A stretch of DNA of 24,887 nt from UBA9845 sp051889975 (GCA_051889975.1 JBJFDJ010000038.1:1-24887); one strand, 5' to 3'. Counted from the first letter of the stretch, positions 15,640-21,874 are shown. The notes: generated by a model not told the origin, from the sequence alone. Made by a program: numbers and translations.

Positions 15640-16048
15640 AATAATATTGTTTTGGATTTAACTTGATTAAATTGTAAGATAATTTTTTTATATACTCTAA
15701 AGGATTTGATTTATATTGCTCTGGCAAATAAACAATATTTACAAAATTTGTTATATAATTGTAAAAATAATTTTGTTGCTTATCAAGTTTTTCTGCATTA
15801 AAGTCTGCATCAAACACAACTGTTATGTTAAGTTCTGGCAATACCATCTTTTTAAAATACACAAACCAGTGCAATAAACCTGCATTTACATTATTGTCAT
15901 AATAAAACAAAAAATTATTTTTATAAATTTTAATATACATACTTGCAACGTGTTCAAAGTATTCTTCCAGTTTTCCATAATCAATGTCTTTGCCAAAATA
16001 ATTATAATTTGCGTTACAAATCACATTAAAACCTACATATTTGTCCAT
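15638..16048 (-). CDS. Unrecognised 136-residue protein, divergent from XRE regulator
   Basis: I do not recognise a family. The protein is soluble and rich in Tyr, Asn and Phe, with no signal peptide or membrane segment. It is organised as an N-terminal MDKYVGFNVICNANYNYFGK strand-like section, a central FLFYYDNNVNAGLLHWFVYFKK and a C-terminal helical part. The ATG at 16048 is chosen over one two codons earlier (16054) because the latter abuts the -10 box, while 16048 lies six bases after it, the spacing seen at other leaderless genes here. The gene faces the XRE regulator across a shared operator region and is probably repressed by it. A role as the regulated partner of that regulator is inference. 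Confidence 0.65.
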   Translation of the reverse strand: MDKYVGFNVICNANYNYFGKDIDYGKLEEYFEHVASMYIKIYKNNFLFYYDNNVNAGLLHWFVYFKKMVLPELNITVVFDADFNAEKLDKQQNYFYNYITNFVNIVYLPEQYKSNPLEYIKKLSYNLIKLNPKQYY

Positions 16049-16054
16049 AATCAT

Positions 16055-16117
16055 ATTATAATTCGAATATTATTCGAAAGTCAAACAAAATTCGTAGATT
16101 ATTCGTATTATTAAAAT
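16055..16117. promoter_or_regulatory. Divergent promoters with four ATTCG operator repeats
   Basis: The minus-strand promoter has TTGACT (16079-16084), an 18-bp spacer and TATAAT (16055-16060). The plus-strand -10 is TATTAT (16106-16111), six bases before the XRE ATG, with no good -35. Four ATTCG(A/T)A sites begin at 16061, 16072, 16090 and 16101: two pairs, each pair 11 bp apart (one helical turn). The first pair fills the spacer of the minus-strand promoter, and the second reaches the -10 of the XRE gene. This fits repression of the unknown gene and autoregulation by the XRE protein. Confidence 0.75.
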
Positions 16118-16327
16118 ATGAGAAATAATATAGGTGAAAACATAAGACTTCTTAGAAAGTCAAAAGGTTTAACGCAAGAAGAACTAGGGAAAGTGTTGTC
16201 CATTAGTGGCGATATGATTTCTTTATGGGAATTGGGAAAATCAAAGCCAGACATTGATAGTGTAATATTGCTCGCCAAATTTTTTGATGTTACAACGGAT
16301 TATCTGTTGGGTGTTGATATAAAGTAA
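16118..16327 (+). CDS. XRE/Cro-CI family transcriptional regulator (69 aa)
   Basis: Almost the whole protein is one helix-turn-helix domain: IGENIRLLRKSKGLTQEELGKVLSIS, then the recognition helix SGDMISLWELGKSKPDIDS and the closing helix LAKFFDVTTDYLLG. This is the single-domain type found in phage repressors, toxin-antitoxin modules and stand-alone regulators. The ATG is six bases after TATTAT, with no ribosome binding site, so translation is probably leaderless. It should bind the ATTCG repeats immediately upstream, controlling itself and the divergent 136-residue gene. No phage or mobile genes are nearby. Confidence 0.9.
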   Translation: MRNNIGENIRLLRKSKGLTQEELGKVLSISGDMISLWELGKSKPDIDSVILLAKFFDVTTDYLLGVDIK

Positions 16328-16432
16328 AAATTGAGTGTATAATTTTAAAAACAAAACTTGTAAAATATTTTTTAATGGCAATTTATAATTTAGTATTTTA
16401 AACAATATTTTAGTTTTTTCATAAGTAAAAAT

Positions 16433-16564
16433 ATGAAAAAACAAACAAAAAAAGGTTTTACATATTTTTATGAACAAAATTTTAAAGTGGAAAAAACCAA
16501 TTTTCAAAAAAAATCTGACACAAAAAATGAACAACAAATAAAAAATTGTCAGAAAAGTAAATAA
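16433..16564 (+). CDS. Possible 43-residue basic peptide (doubtful)
   Basis: An open frame beginning MKKQTKKGFTYFYEQNF and ending at a TAA at 16562, one base before the terminator arm. It is rich in Lys, Gln and Asn. The stop-terminator overlap resembles the two neighbouring genes. There is no Shine-Dalgarno sequence and no convincing promoter, and the DNA is poly-A rich, so a chance frame in the 3' trailer of the XRE transcript is more likely. The preceding 16328-16432 holds nothing recognisable. Confidence 0.22.
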   Translation: MKKQTKKGFTYFYEQNFKVEKTNFQKKSDTKNEQQIKNCQKSK

Positions 16565-16592
16565 AAAGAACAACTTTTTGTTGTTCTTTTTT
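16563..16592. terminator. Bidirectional terminator between XRE and DUF4279 genes
   Basis: A perfect 12-bp stem (16563-16574 with 16580-16591; AGAACAAC core) and a TTTTT loop. It overlaps the DUF4279 stop at 16591-16593 and is flanked by A and T runs on both sides. Confidence 0.85.
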
Positions 16593-16974
16593 ATATTCTA
16601 AAATCCACATCAAAACTAATGTTGTTGTCAGTCAAAAGTTTCATATCTTCGCAAGATAATTTAACATATGGTTTTTCGTGCAAATCTTCAAAATATAAAG
16701 TTAATGTTGCTTTTCCGTCAAATGTTTTAATTGCCTCGTTTATTAACTTAAATTTATCTTGCATTTTGTTTAAAAAATTATTTAAAATTTTATATGTGTC
16801 AGGGTCATCAAAGTCTTCTGTTTTAAGCCATAGTTTTGCAGTTTTGTTTTTACCTTTGCTTTCGCTTAACATATTTTTTTTGTATGCTGGCAAACCAAAC
16901 GCTTTTTCTAATTTATTTACATCGCAATCTTGTTTAAATTGTAAATGCAGTGAAAAATGATACTTGTTTGTCAT
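16591..16974 (-). CDS. DUF4279-like protein (127 aa)
   Basis: The layout resembles DUF4279 proteins: an N-terminal strand YHFSLHLQF, a helix carrying LEKAFGLPAY, a polar loop ending in KTAKLWLKTED, a central helix, the strand ATLTLYFED, and a C-terminal LSCEDMKLLTDNNISFDVDFRI (the family commonly ends in LSxExLxxLxxLgxxldiDiY). The function of that family is not known. The start at 16974 (MTNKYHF) is supported by GGAG eight bases upstream; an upstream in-frame ATG at 17028 would place the ribosome binding site inside the coding region. It has its own promoter and terminator. The call rests on pattern by eye. Confidence 0.6.
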   Translation of the reverse strand: MTNKYHFSLHLQFKQDCDVNKLEKAFGLPAYKKNMLSESKGKNKTAKLWLKTEDFDDPDTYKILNNFLNKMQDKFKLINEAIKTFDGKATLTLYFEDLHEKPYVKLSCEDMKLLTDNNISFDVDFRI

Positions 16975-17060
16975 CTTTTTTTCTCCTTTATAACTATATG
17001 TTTTAAAAAATTTTTGTTTTGTTTGCATTATATCTTGTCATTATTCTTTATCTAATTTTA

Positions 17061-17090
17061 ATTTTAAATGTGTTATTGTTGACTGTCAAC
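17061..17090 (-). promoter_or_regulatory. Promoter of the DUF4279-like gene with palindrome
   Basis: On the minus strand, TTGACA (17084-17089), a 17-bp spacer and TAAAAT (17061-17066). A perfect palindrome, GTTGAC-T-GTCAAC (17078-17090), covers the -35 and could be an operator. A second TATAAT on this strand (17027-17032) lies nearer the gene with no good -35. Confidence 0.55.
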
Positions 17091-17120
17091 CAATAAAAAC
17101 AAAAATTTAAATCAAAGTTA

Positions 17121-17149
17121 TTGGTTTTATTTTTTATGTGTGATAAAAT
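17121..17149 (+). promoter_or_regulatory. mtaB promoter, probably leaderless
   Basis: TTGGTT (17121-17126), a 17-bp spacer and TAAAAT (17144-17149), with TGA directly before it (extended -10). Six bases separate the -10 from the ATG at 17156. Confidence 0.75.
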
Positions 17150-17155
17150 GAGCAT

Positions 17156-18255
17156 ATGAAAATATCTATCATAACACTGGGTTGCAAAGTCAATCAATAT
17201 GAAAGTAGCAGTATTGCAAAAGAGTTGTCTAGCATGGGGCACATTGTAACCGAAAATTTAGAGCCAGCCGACCTTTACATTTTAAACACTTGCGCAGTGA
17301 CGGGCATTGCTGAAAAAAAGAGCAGAACTCACCTTGCAAAATTTAAAAAACTCAACAAAGATGCAAAAGTTATTGTGTGTGGATGTGCAAGTCAGCACAA
17401 CGCACAACAATTTTTATGTCACGACAACGTTAGTGCAGTTATTGGAACTTATGGCAAAAGCAAAATCAAAGATATTTTGGACAAAGTTGGCGATTTGTCG
17501 CAAGAAATTGGCGCAGATTACGAGGAGTTTTCACTTGGCTCAACTTCAAAGACAAGGGCTCACTTAAAAATTCAAGATGGTTGCAACAATTTTTGCAGTT
17601 ATTGTCTGATACCTTATGTTAGGGGACGCAGTCGCAGTAGAAGTTTAAAAAATATTATTGCCGAAGCAAAACAACTATCAAAAACAAACAAAGAAATCGT
17701 TTTGACGGGCATAAACATAAGTGACTATAAAATTGATGGCAAACTTGCTTTGCCAGTGCTTATGGGTGCTTTAAAGGGCTTAGATTGCAACATACGGCTT
17801 GGCAGTTTGGAAGTAAATGTTGTAACAGACGAACTTTTAGCTGTTTTAAAAGATATGCCAAATTTTTGCCCACAATTTCACTTGTCTATGCAAAGTGGTT
17901 GCGACAGAATACTTAAACTTATGAATAGGCACTACACATCAAGCGAGTATCTAAAAAAAATAGAGTTAATTCGCAAATATTTTCCTGATGCAAGCATAAC
18001 AACCGATGTCATTGTTGGCTTCCCAACCGAGACCGACCAAGATTTTGCCGAAACCGTTGAAACAATCAAAAAGGCAAACTTTTTTGAAATGCACATCTTT
18101 CCTTATTCAAAGCGAGAAGGCACTGTGGCAAGCAAGTTAAAAAATGTTGACGGCAGTGTTGTTAAACAAAGAGTTAAGATTTTGGAACAAATTAACGAGC
18201 AAAACAGAAAAGACTTTATCACAAGTCAAAGCAATAAACTTCATAAGGTGTTAAC
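17156..18255 (+). CDS. mtaB: MtaB, tRNA t6A37 methylthiotransferase, C-terminus lost in gap
   Basis: MtaB inserts a methylthio group into t6A at position 37 of ANN-decoding tRNAs using two iron-sulfur clusters and SAM. The N-terminal cluster ligands are C10 (TLGCKVNQYE), C46 (NTCAVT) and C77 (CGCASQ). The radical-SAM motif is C143-C147-C150 (GCNNFCSYC), followed by IPYVRGRSRSR. Later landmarks are NISDYK, LHLS-type QFHLSMQSGCD and TDVIVGFPTET. About 366 residues are visible; MtaB proteins usually reach about 430, so the TRAM-containing end lies in gap 2. MtaB rather than MiaB is indicated by TLGCKVNQYES and GINISDY. The ATG at 17156 is leaderless-type. In many Firmicutes this gene follows dnaJ-prmA-rsmE. 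Confidence 0.93.
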
Positions 18256-18355
18256 NNNNNNNNNNNNNNNNNNNNNNNNNNNNNNNNNNNNNNNNNNNNN
18301 NNNNNNNNNNNNNNNNNNNNNNNNNNNNNNNNNNNNNNNNNNNNNNNNNNNNNNN
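18256..18355. other. Assembly gap 2 (100 N)
   Basis: A placeholder of exactly 100 N that interrupts mtaB. At least 60 further codons of mtaB plus an intergenic spacer are expected, so the true distance must exceed 100 bases and other sequence could be hidden here. Confidence 0.95.
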
Positions 18356-18357
18356 AG

Positions 18358-18385
18358 TTGACAAAATTTTAATTTTTGATATAAT
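18358..18385 (+). promoter_or_regulatory. rpsU promoter
   Basis: Perfect consensus hexamers: TTGACA (18358-18363), a 16-bp spacer and TATAAT (18380-18385). This is the strongest promoter by sequence in the window, fitting a ribosomal protein gene. Confidence 0.85.
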
Positions 18386-18419
18386 AAAAAAGAATTTTAT
18401 AACCAAGGTGGTGAAAACG

Positions 18420-18593
18420 GTGAGCGTAGTTAAAGTTGGCGAAAACGAAAGTTTAGACAGCGCTATCAAAAGATTTAAGAGAAAATGCCAAAAAGACGGC
18501 ATTATTGGTGATATCAGAAAAAATCAAGAATATCTAAAACCAAGCGTTCGCAAAAAACTTAAATCAGAAGAAGCAAGAAAGAAAAATAAATAA
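18420..18593 (+). CDS. rpsU: Ribosomal protein bS21 (57 aa)
   Basis: bS21 is a small basic protein of the 30S platform near the anti-Shine-Dalgarno region. The sequence MSVVKVGENESLDSAIKRF and the Lys/Arg-rich C-terminus (KPSVRKKLKSEEARKK) are typical, and 57 residues is the usual length. The GTG at 18420 is chosen: AGGTGGTG (18406-18413) is six bases upstream and serves as the ribosome binding site. The GTG codons at 18408 and 18411 lie inside that site and would add residues foreign to the family. The gene is monocistronic. Confidence 0.95.
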   Translation: MSVVKVGENESLDSAIKRFKRKCQKDGIIGDIRKNQEYLKPSVRKKLKSEEARKKNK

Positions 18594-18595
18594 CA

Positions 18596-18618
18596 AAAGC
18601 AGGTTATCTGCTTTTTTT
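18596..18618 (+). terminator. rpsU terminator
   Basis: AAAGCAG (18596-18602), a GTTAT loop and CTGCTTT (18608-18614), followed by T to 18618. It begins three bases after the stop. Confidence 0.88.
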
Positions 18619-18631
18619 GTTTAAAAAATCG

Positions 18632-18660
18632 TTGCAATATTTTATTTTTTTAACTATGAT
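18632..18660 (+). promoter_or_regulatory. hisS promoter
   Basis: TTGCAA (18632-18637), a 17-bp spacer and TATGAT (18655-18660). Transcription should start near 18667, too close to the ATG at 18678 for a T-box leader. Confidence 0.7.
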
Positions 18661-18677
18661 TAAAACAAGGAGCTTTT

Positions 18678-20012
18678 ATGAACAATAATATAATACAGCC
18701 AAAATCTTTGTCGGGCGTGATGGAGTTGTTGCCAAACGAACAAATTTTGTTTGATGAAATCAAGTCAACAATTGAAAAAACTTACAAATCATATGGCTTT
18801 TTGCCAATTGACACACCAGTGATTGAAAAAGCAGAAGTTTTGCTTGCAAAGGCAGGTGGCGAAACTGAAAAACAAATTTACAAGTTTTCAAAGGGCGACA
18901 ACGACATTTGTTTGCGATTTGACTTAACTGTTCCACTTGCAAAATATGTTGCCAGCAACATAAATCAGTTGGAATTCCCATTTAAGCGCTATCAAATTGG
19001 CAAAGTATATCGTGGCGAAAAAGCGCAAAAGGGCAGATATCGTGAGTTTTATCAATGTGATATCGACACCATTGGCAAAGATAGTTTGTCGCTTAAAAAT
19101 GATGCCGAATATCCAGCGCTTATTTACTCATTGTTTAAGCAATTAAATTTTGGTGAATTTGTTATCAATCTAAACAATCGCAAAATCATAAATGGCTTGA
19201 TGCAAGAGTTAAACCTTGTTGATTACAAACAAGACATAATGAGATTGTTAGATAAATTTGACAAAATTGGCAAGGACAACCTTGTTGCAACCCTTAAACA
19301 AGACTATAACATAGACGAAGTTGCCATTTCAAAACTTGTTGACTTTATTGACATTGATGGAACTGTTGACGAGCAACTGCAAAGTTTAAAAGATATGAAT
19401 ATTGACAATGCAGAGTTTAATCTTGGCGTTGACGAACTTTGCCAAGTTGTTAAGTATATTCGAATGCAAGGTGTCCCAGACAAATATTTTGCAATCAATT
19501 TGTCTATCGTTCGTGGGCTTGACTATTACACAGGCACTGTTTATGAAACATTTTTAACAGGCTATCCAAATATAGGAAGCGTTTGTAGTGGTGGAAGATA
19601 TGACAATCTTGCAGGCTTTTACACCGACCAAAAACTTCCGGGCGTTGGGATTTCAATTGGCTTAACCAGATTGTTTTATCAGTTAAATGAAAAGAATTTG
19701 ATTTCAGCAAAACGCACAAGTGTTGCCGATTGTTTGATACTTCCTATGGATGATAATGCTGTTGAAAAATCATACAAAATAGCAAACAAATTGCGAGCAA
19801 GTGGGGTAAATTGTCAAGTTTATCTTGAGGACAAAAAGTTTAAAAACAAAATGTCTTACGCAGACAAACTTTGCATACCTTACATAATAATAATTGGCGA
19901 AGATGAAGTTAAAAACGGCAATGTGGCAGTTAAAGATATGTTCAATCACGCGCAACAGATTGTGACAGATGAGTTAGTTGCTGATTTTGTAAAATCTAAA
20001 TTAAATGATTAA
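18678..20012 (+). CDS. hisS: Histidyl-tRNA synthetase (444 aa)
   Basis: This class II synthetase charges tRNA-His. Motif 2 is FKRYQIGKVYRGEKAQKGRYREFYQ (103-125), with the conserved arginine at 112. The histidine-specific motifs are RGLDYYTG (279-286) and SGGRYD (304-309), and motif 3 is GVGISIGLTR (322-331). A C-terminal anticodon-binding domain follows (about 355-444). The motif 2 loop reads GRYREFYQCDID, which is closer to eukaryotic/archaeal and some bacterial HisRS than to the E. coli type GRYRQFHQ. The first residues (QPKSLSGVMELLP) also depart from the usual KGTxDxLP. AGGAG precedes the ATG by six bases. The gene lies next to its substrate tRNA gene, which has a separate promoter. Confidence 0.95.
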   Translation: MNNNIIQPKSLSGVMELLPNEQILFDEIKSTIEKTYKSYGFLPIDTPVIEKAEVLLAKAGGETEKQIYKFSKGDNDICLRFDLTVPLAKYVASNINQLEFPFKRYQIGKVYRGEKAQKGRYREFYQCDIDTIGKDSLSLKNDAEYPALIYSLFKQLNFGEFVINLNNRKIINGLMQELNLVDYKQDIMRLLDKFDKIGKDNLVATLKQDYNIDEVAISKLVDFIDIDGTVDEQLQSLKDMNIDNAEFNLGVDELCQVVKYIRMQGVPDKYFAINLSIVRGLDYYTGTVYETFLTGYPNIGSVCSGGRYDNLAGFYTDQKLPGVGISIGLTRLFYQLNEKNLISAKRTSVADCLILPMDDNAVEKSYKIANKLRASGVNCQVYLEDKKFKNKMSYADKLCIPYIIIIGEDEVKNGNVAVKDMFNHAQQIVTDELVADFVKSKLND

Positions 20013-20030
20013 CATTTGATTAACAAAATT

Positions 20031-20075
20031 TCAACTTGTTTTAAAAGTTGAATGCAAGTTATATCAAGTTGCATT
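20031..20075 (+). other. Two hairpins downstream of hisS
   Basis: TCAACTT/AAGTTGA (20031-20037, 20045-20051) and AATGCAA/TTGCATT (20051-20057, 20069-20075). Neither is followed by a T run, so they are not convincing terminators; they may stabilise the hisS mRNA end. The rest of 20013-20190 is AT-rich and gene-free. Confidence 0.35.
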
Positions 20076-20190
20076 TGCAATCAAACTATGCAATATGTTA
20101 AATTGTTATGAAATGATTATTATGCGTTTGTGTTTAGCAAACAAATTTTAACTTGCTTAAAATTTTTTGCAACATAGTTTACATTAATAA

Positions 20191-20245
20191 TTGACAAATT
20201 TTTTAAGATGTGATATTTTAAATAAGTGACCATTTAAAATATCAC
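20191..20245 (+). promoter_or_regulatory. tRNA-His promoter overlapped by a 14-bp inverted repeat
   Basis: TTGACA (20191-20196), a 17-bp spacer and TATTTT (20214-20219), with TGA before it (extended -10). A perfect 14-bp inverted repeat, GTGATATTTTAAAT (20210-20223) and ATTTAAAATATCAC (20232-20245), with an 8-base centre covers the -10 and the start site and ends five bases before the tRNA. Confidence 0.75.
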
Positions 20246-20250
20246 TTTGT

Positions 20251-20327
20251 GGTGGAATTGGCGCAGTTGGTAGCGCACCAGATTGTGGCTCTGGGGGTCG
20301 TGGGTTCGAATCCCACATTCCACCCCA
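20251..20327 (+). tRNA. tRNA-His (anticodon GTG)
   Basis: A complete cloverleaf: acceptor GTGGAAT (20252-20258) pairs with ATTCCAC (20317-20323). The D-arm GCGC..GCGC and the anticodon stem CCAGA/TCTGG enclose the loop TTGTGGC, with GTG at 20285-20287. The T-arm is TGGG-TTCGAAT-CCCA. The extra G at -1 (20251) and C73 (20324) are the bacterial tRNA-His identity pair. CCA is encoded (20325-20327). Confidence 0.97.
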
Positions 20328-20330
20328 TTA

Positions 20331-20359
20331 AAAATCACCTTTTTTCAAGGTGATTTTTT
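20331..20359 (+). terminator. tRNA-His terminator
   Basis: AAAATCACCTT (20331-20341) pairs perfectly with AAGGTGATTTT (20347-20357) around TTTTC, followed by TT. Confidence 0.9.
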
Positions 20360-20360
20360 A

Positions 20361-20492
20361 TTGCCAGTAAACTATAACGATGTTGCAAAGCAAATATAAC
20401 TGTTGTAAGTAAATCATAATTTTGTTACAAATAAGCCATAAGTTTTGTTGCAAACTTAACTATAATTTTGTTGCCAGCAAATTACAATGTAG
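20361..20492. repeat. Degenerate tandem array, six units of 20-23 bp
   Basis: Six consecutive units begin TTGC/TTGT/TTAC at 20361, 20383, 20403, 20425, 20448 and 20471. Each has the shape TTGCaAgtAAactATAAttttG, with lengths 22, 20, 22, 23, 23 and 22. Units 1 and 6 share TTGCCAG. The period is about two helical turns. There is no coding frame, and the units are too diverged and too short for a CRISPR. The array lies between two terminators. Confidence 0.6.
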
Positions 20493-20511
20493 CAAATGGT
20501 GACATATCAAC

Positions 20512-20542
20512 AAAAAAGACACATTTCAAATGTGCCTTTTTT
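20512..20542. terminator. Bidirectional terminator downstream of the HIT gene
   Basis: AAAAAAG (20512-20518), one mismatch, CACAT (20520-20524), loop TTCAA, ATGTG (20530-20534), one mismatch, CTTTTTT (20536-20542). It can terminate the HIT mRNA from the minus strand or anything transcribed through the repeat array from the plus strand. Confidence 0.75.
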
Positions 20543-20624
20543 ACACTCATTTTGTTTTTTCAATTGCCCAATTTTTTGCTCACTTAATTATTTTTATTTA
20601 TATTTTAATATTTTTATTTTATTT

Positions 20625-21035
20625 TTATTCTAATTTTAATTTTTCAAGTTGTTCTTCAAAATCCACCTTTGTGCCATTTAAAGCAGGGAAGGCATTAAAC
20701 TCATTTTTGTCACTTCTTGGCAAAATGTGATAATGCACATGAAAAACACTTTGTTGCGCTTCAATGCCACTTGCGTTAATTATGTTTACGCCCTTAAAAC
20801 CACAATTGTTAACATAGTGATTGCTTATAAGTTTAACTGCCTTTATAACTTCGCAAAGATATTTGTCATCGCAGTCCAAAGTGCTTTCAAAATGCTGTTT
20901 TGGGACAACTAAAGTGTGACCATAACAATCTTTTGATATATCCAAAAAAGCATATACATATTTGTTTTCATAAATCTTGTAACTAGGGCATTTTCCTTCA
21001 ACAATCTTGCAAAAAATACAATCTTCTTTTTTCAT
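20625..21035 (-). CDS. HIT-family nucleotide hydrolase/transferase (136 aa)
   Basis: The histidine-triad signature HVHYHIL is at residues 99-105, with H101 and H103 bracketing the catalytic region, as in HINT-type purine nucleoside phosphoramidases. The N-terminus has a C-x2-C pair (CIFCKI, C6 and C9), typical of zinc-binding HINT proteins, and H40 in GHTLVVPKQH. The length is usual and the protein is cytoplasmic. GGAG lies six bases before the ATG at 21035. HIT genes occur near dnaJ, mtaB and rpsU in many Firmicutes; here it is inverted and stands alone. The exact substrate is unknown. Confidence 0.93.
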   Translation of the reverse strand: MKKEDCIFCKIVEGKCPSYKIYENKYVYAFLDISKDCYGHTLVVPKQHFESTLDCDDKYLCEVIKAVKLISNHYVNNCGFKGVNIINASGIEAQQSVFHVHYHILPRSDKNEFNAFPALNGTKVDFEEQLEKLKLE

Positions 21036-21087
21036 AAAAACTCCTTAATATCTTGCAAAGTATTTTAAAATTTTTATTCGCAAACAA

Positions 21088-21115
21088 ATTTTAGTGAAGT
21101 GGAATAAACTTGCAA
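21088..21115 (-). promoter_or_regulatory. Possible HIT gene promoter
   Basis: On the minus strand, TTGCAA (21110-21115), a 16-bp spacer and TAAAAT (21088-21093), giving a leader of about 45 bases. The match is moderate. The 21116-21341 stretch beyond it is AT-rich with no feature that I can support. Confidence 0.4.
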
Positions 21116-21341
21116 ATATTTTGCATTGTAATTTAATAATATTTTATATCTTTTATTTTTTTTTGAAAAGTAATTTATAAATAATTCATCAATTTTTTAA
21201 AAATATTGTTATTCTATTGAAATTTGTCGTTTTTGTGCTATTTTTGATATTTTTAAACTAAATTGAATAAGTTTTGGTTATACATTTATACAAAATAAAC
21301 TAGATTTATGTCGCAAACATAAAAAATGTCACTAAATTTAA

Positions 21342-21397
21342 AACACTTTGACTTGTTTTGCTTATTTAAACACTGCCATTTCAAAGTGTTGTATAAT
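21342..21397 (+). promoter_or_regulatory. -10 box and wide inverted repeat before the 133-residue unknown
   Basis: TATAAT at 21392-21397 lies 25 bases before the ATG. A perfect 10-bp inverted repeat, AACACTTTGA (21342-21351) and TCAAAGTGTT (21381-21390), ends one base before the -10. A third AAACACT occurs between the arms (21368-21374). No -35 is evident, so the arms could bind an activator or repressor. Confidence 0.45.
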
Positions 21398-21422
21398 TGG
21401 CTTGTAATAAAAGGAGAAAATT

Positions 21423-21824
21423 ATGAAAGAACAAAACACAGAAAACATACTTAAAAAATTGGCGCTTGATGCCAAGTATCGTTTAAAGCACTGCAACTAT
21501 CAAAACAAACAAGAAAAAATGAACGTAAAGCGCAATCTCGCTTTTCAAAATCACATTCGCATGATAAAGGAAACCGAATGCAAAACACCAGAGATTACAA
21601 TAAAAATCATCAATGATTATGCCGAGCAAGAAGAATTTCAAAACAGAGTTATAAAACTTTTAAAAGAAAATGAAGATTGTTTAAATCCACTTAAAAAACT
21701 ATCAGACAACAAATTGCTCAGCCTTATGAGTGACGCCGAAAAGCAACGCTACATATTAGATTTAAGCGAAAGATACAATCAAGTGCGTGATGACTATTAC
21801 AAATCAAAACGCGCATGTCTGTAA
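21423..21824 (+). CDS. Unrecognised 133-residue helical protein
   Basis: I recognise no family. The protein is highly charged (Lys, Glu, Asp, Arg), soluble and predicted almost wholly helical by composition. The N-terminal half is basic (KKLALDAKYRLKH, KMNVKRNLAFQNHIRMIK) and the C-terminal half includes LLSLMSDAEKQRYILDLSERYNQVRDDYYKS. There are four cysteines without a clear motif. Expression signals are good: AAGGAG upstream of the ATG, a TATAAT and a strong terminator. It sits alone between the HIT gene and pcrA. A structural or nucleic-acid-associated role is conceivable, but nothing in the sequence decides it. Confidence 0.75.
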   Translation: MKEQNTENILKKLALDAKYRLKHCNYQNKQEKMNVKRNLAFQNHIRMIKETECKTPEITIKIINDYAEQEEFQNRVIKLLKENEDCLNPLKKLSDNKLLSLMSDAEKQRYILDLSERYNQVRDDYYKSKRACL

Positions 21825-21850
21825 ATTAATTTTAAAGCATAATTTATATA

Positions 21851-21874
21851 AAAGAGCATTTTTGCTCTTTTTTT
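21851..21874 (+). terminator. Terminator after the 133-residue unknown
   Basis: AAAGAGCA (21851-21858), a TTTT loop and TGCTCTTT (21863-21870), followed by T to 21874. Confidence 0.88.

Noticed and set aside
16241..16573. 110-codon hydrophobic minus-strand frame
   Set aside because: Phe/Leu/Ile-rich translation is what poly-A DNA gives in reverse; it overlaps the XRE gene and the terminator and lacks start signals.
16975..17028. Longer start for the DUF4279-like protein
   Set aside because: The GGAG at 16983-16986 is placed for the ATG at 16974; the longer form would translate through it.
18408..18419. Earlier GTG starts for rpsU
   Set aside because: They fall inside the AGGTGGTG ribosome binding site, and the added residues are foreign to bS21.
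18256..18502. Minus-strand frame entering gap 2 opposite rpsU
   Set aside because: It is antisense to rpsU, crosses unknown bases and has no start signals of its own.
18594..18677. T-box leader for hisS
   Set aside because: The promoter lies only about 18 bases before the start codon, leaving no room for a T-box.
20361..20492. CRISPR array
   Set aside because: The units are contiguous, diverged and 20-23 bp long, with no distinct spacers and no cas genes nearby.
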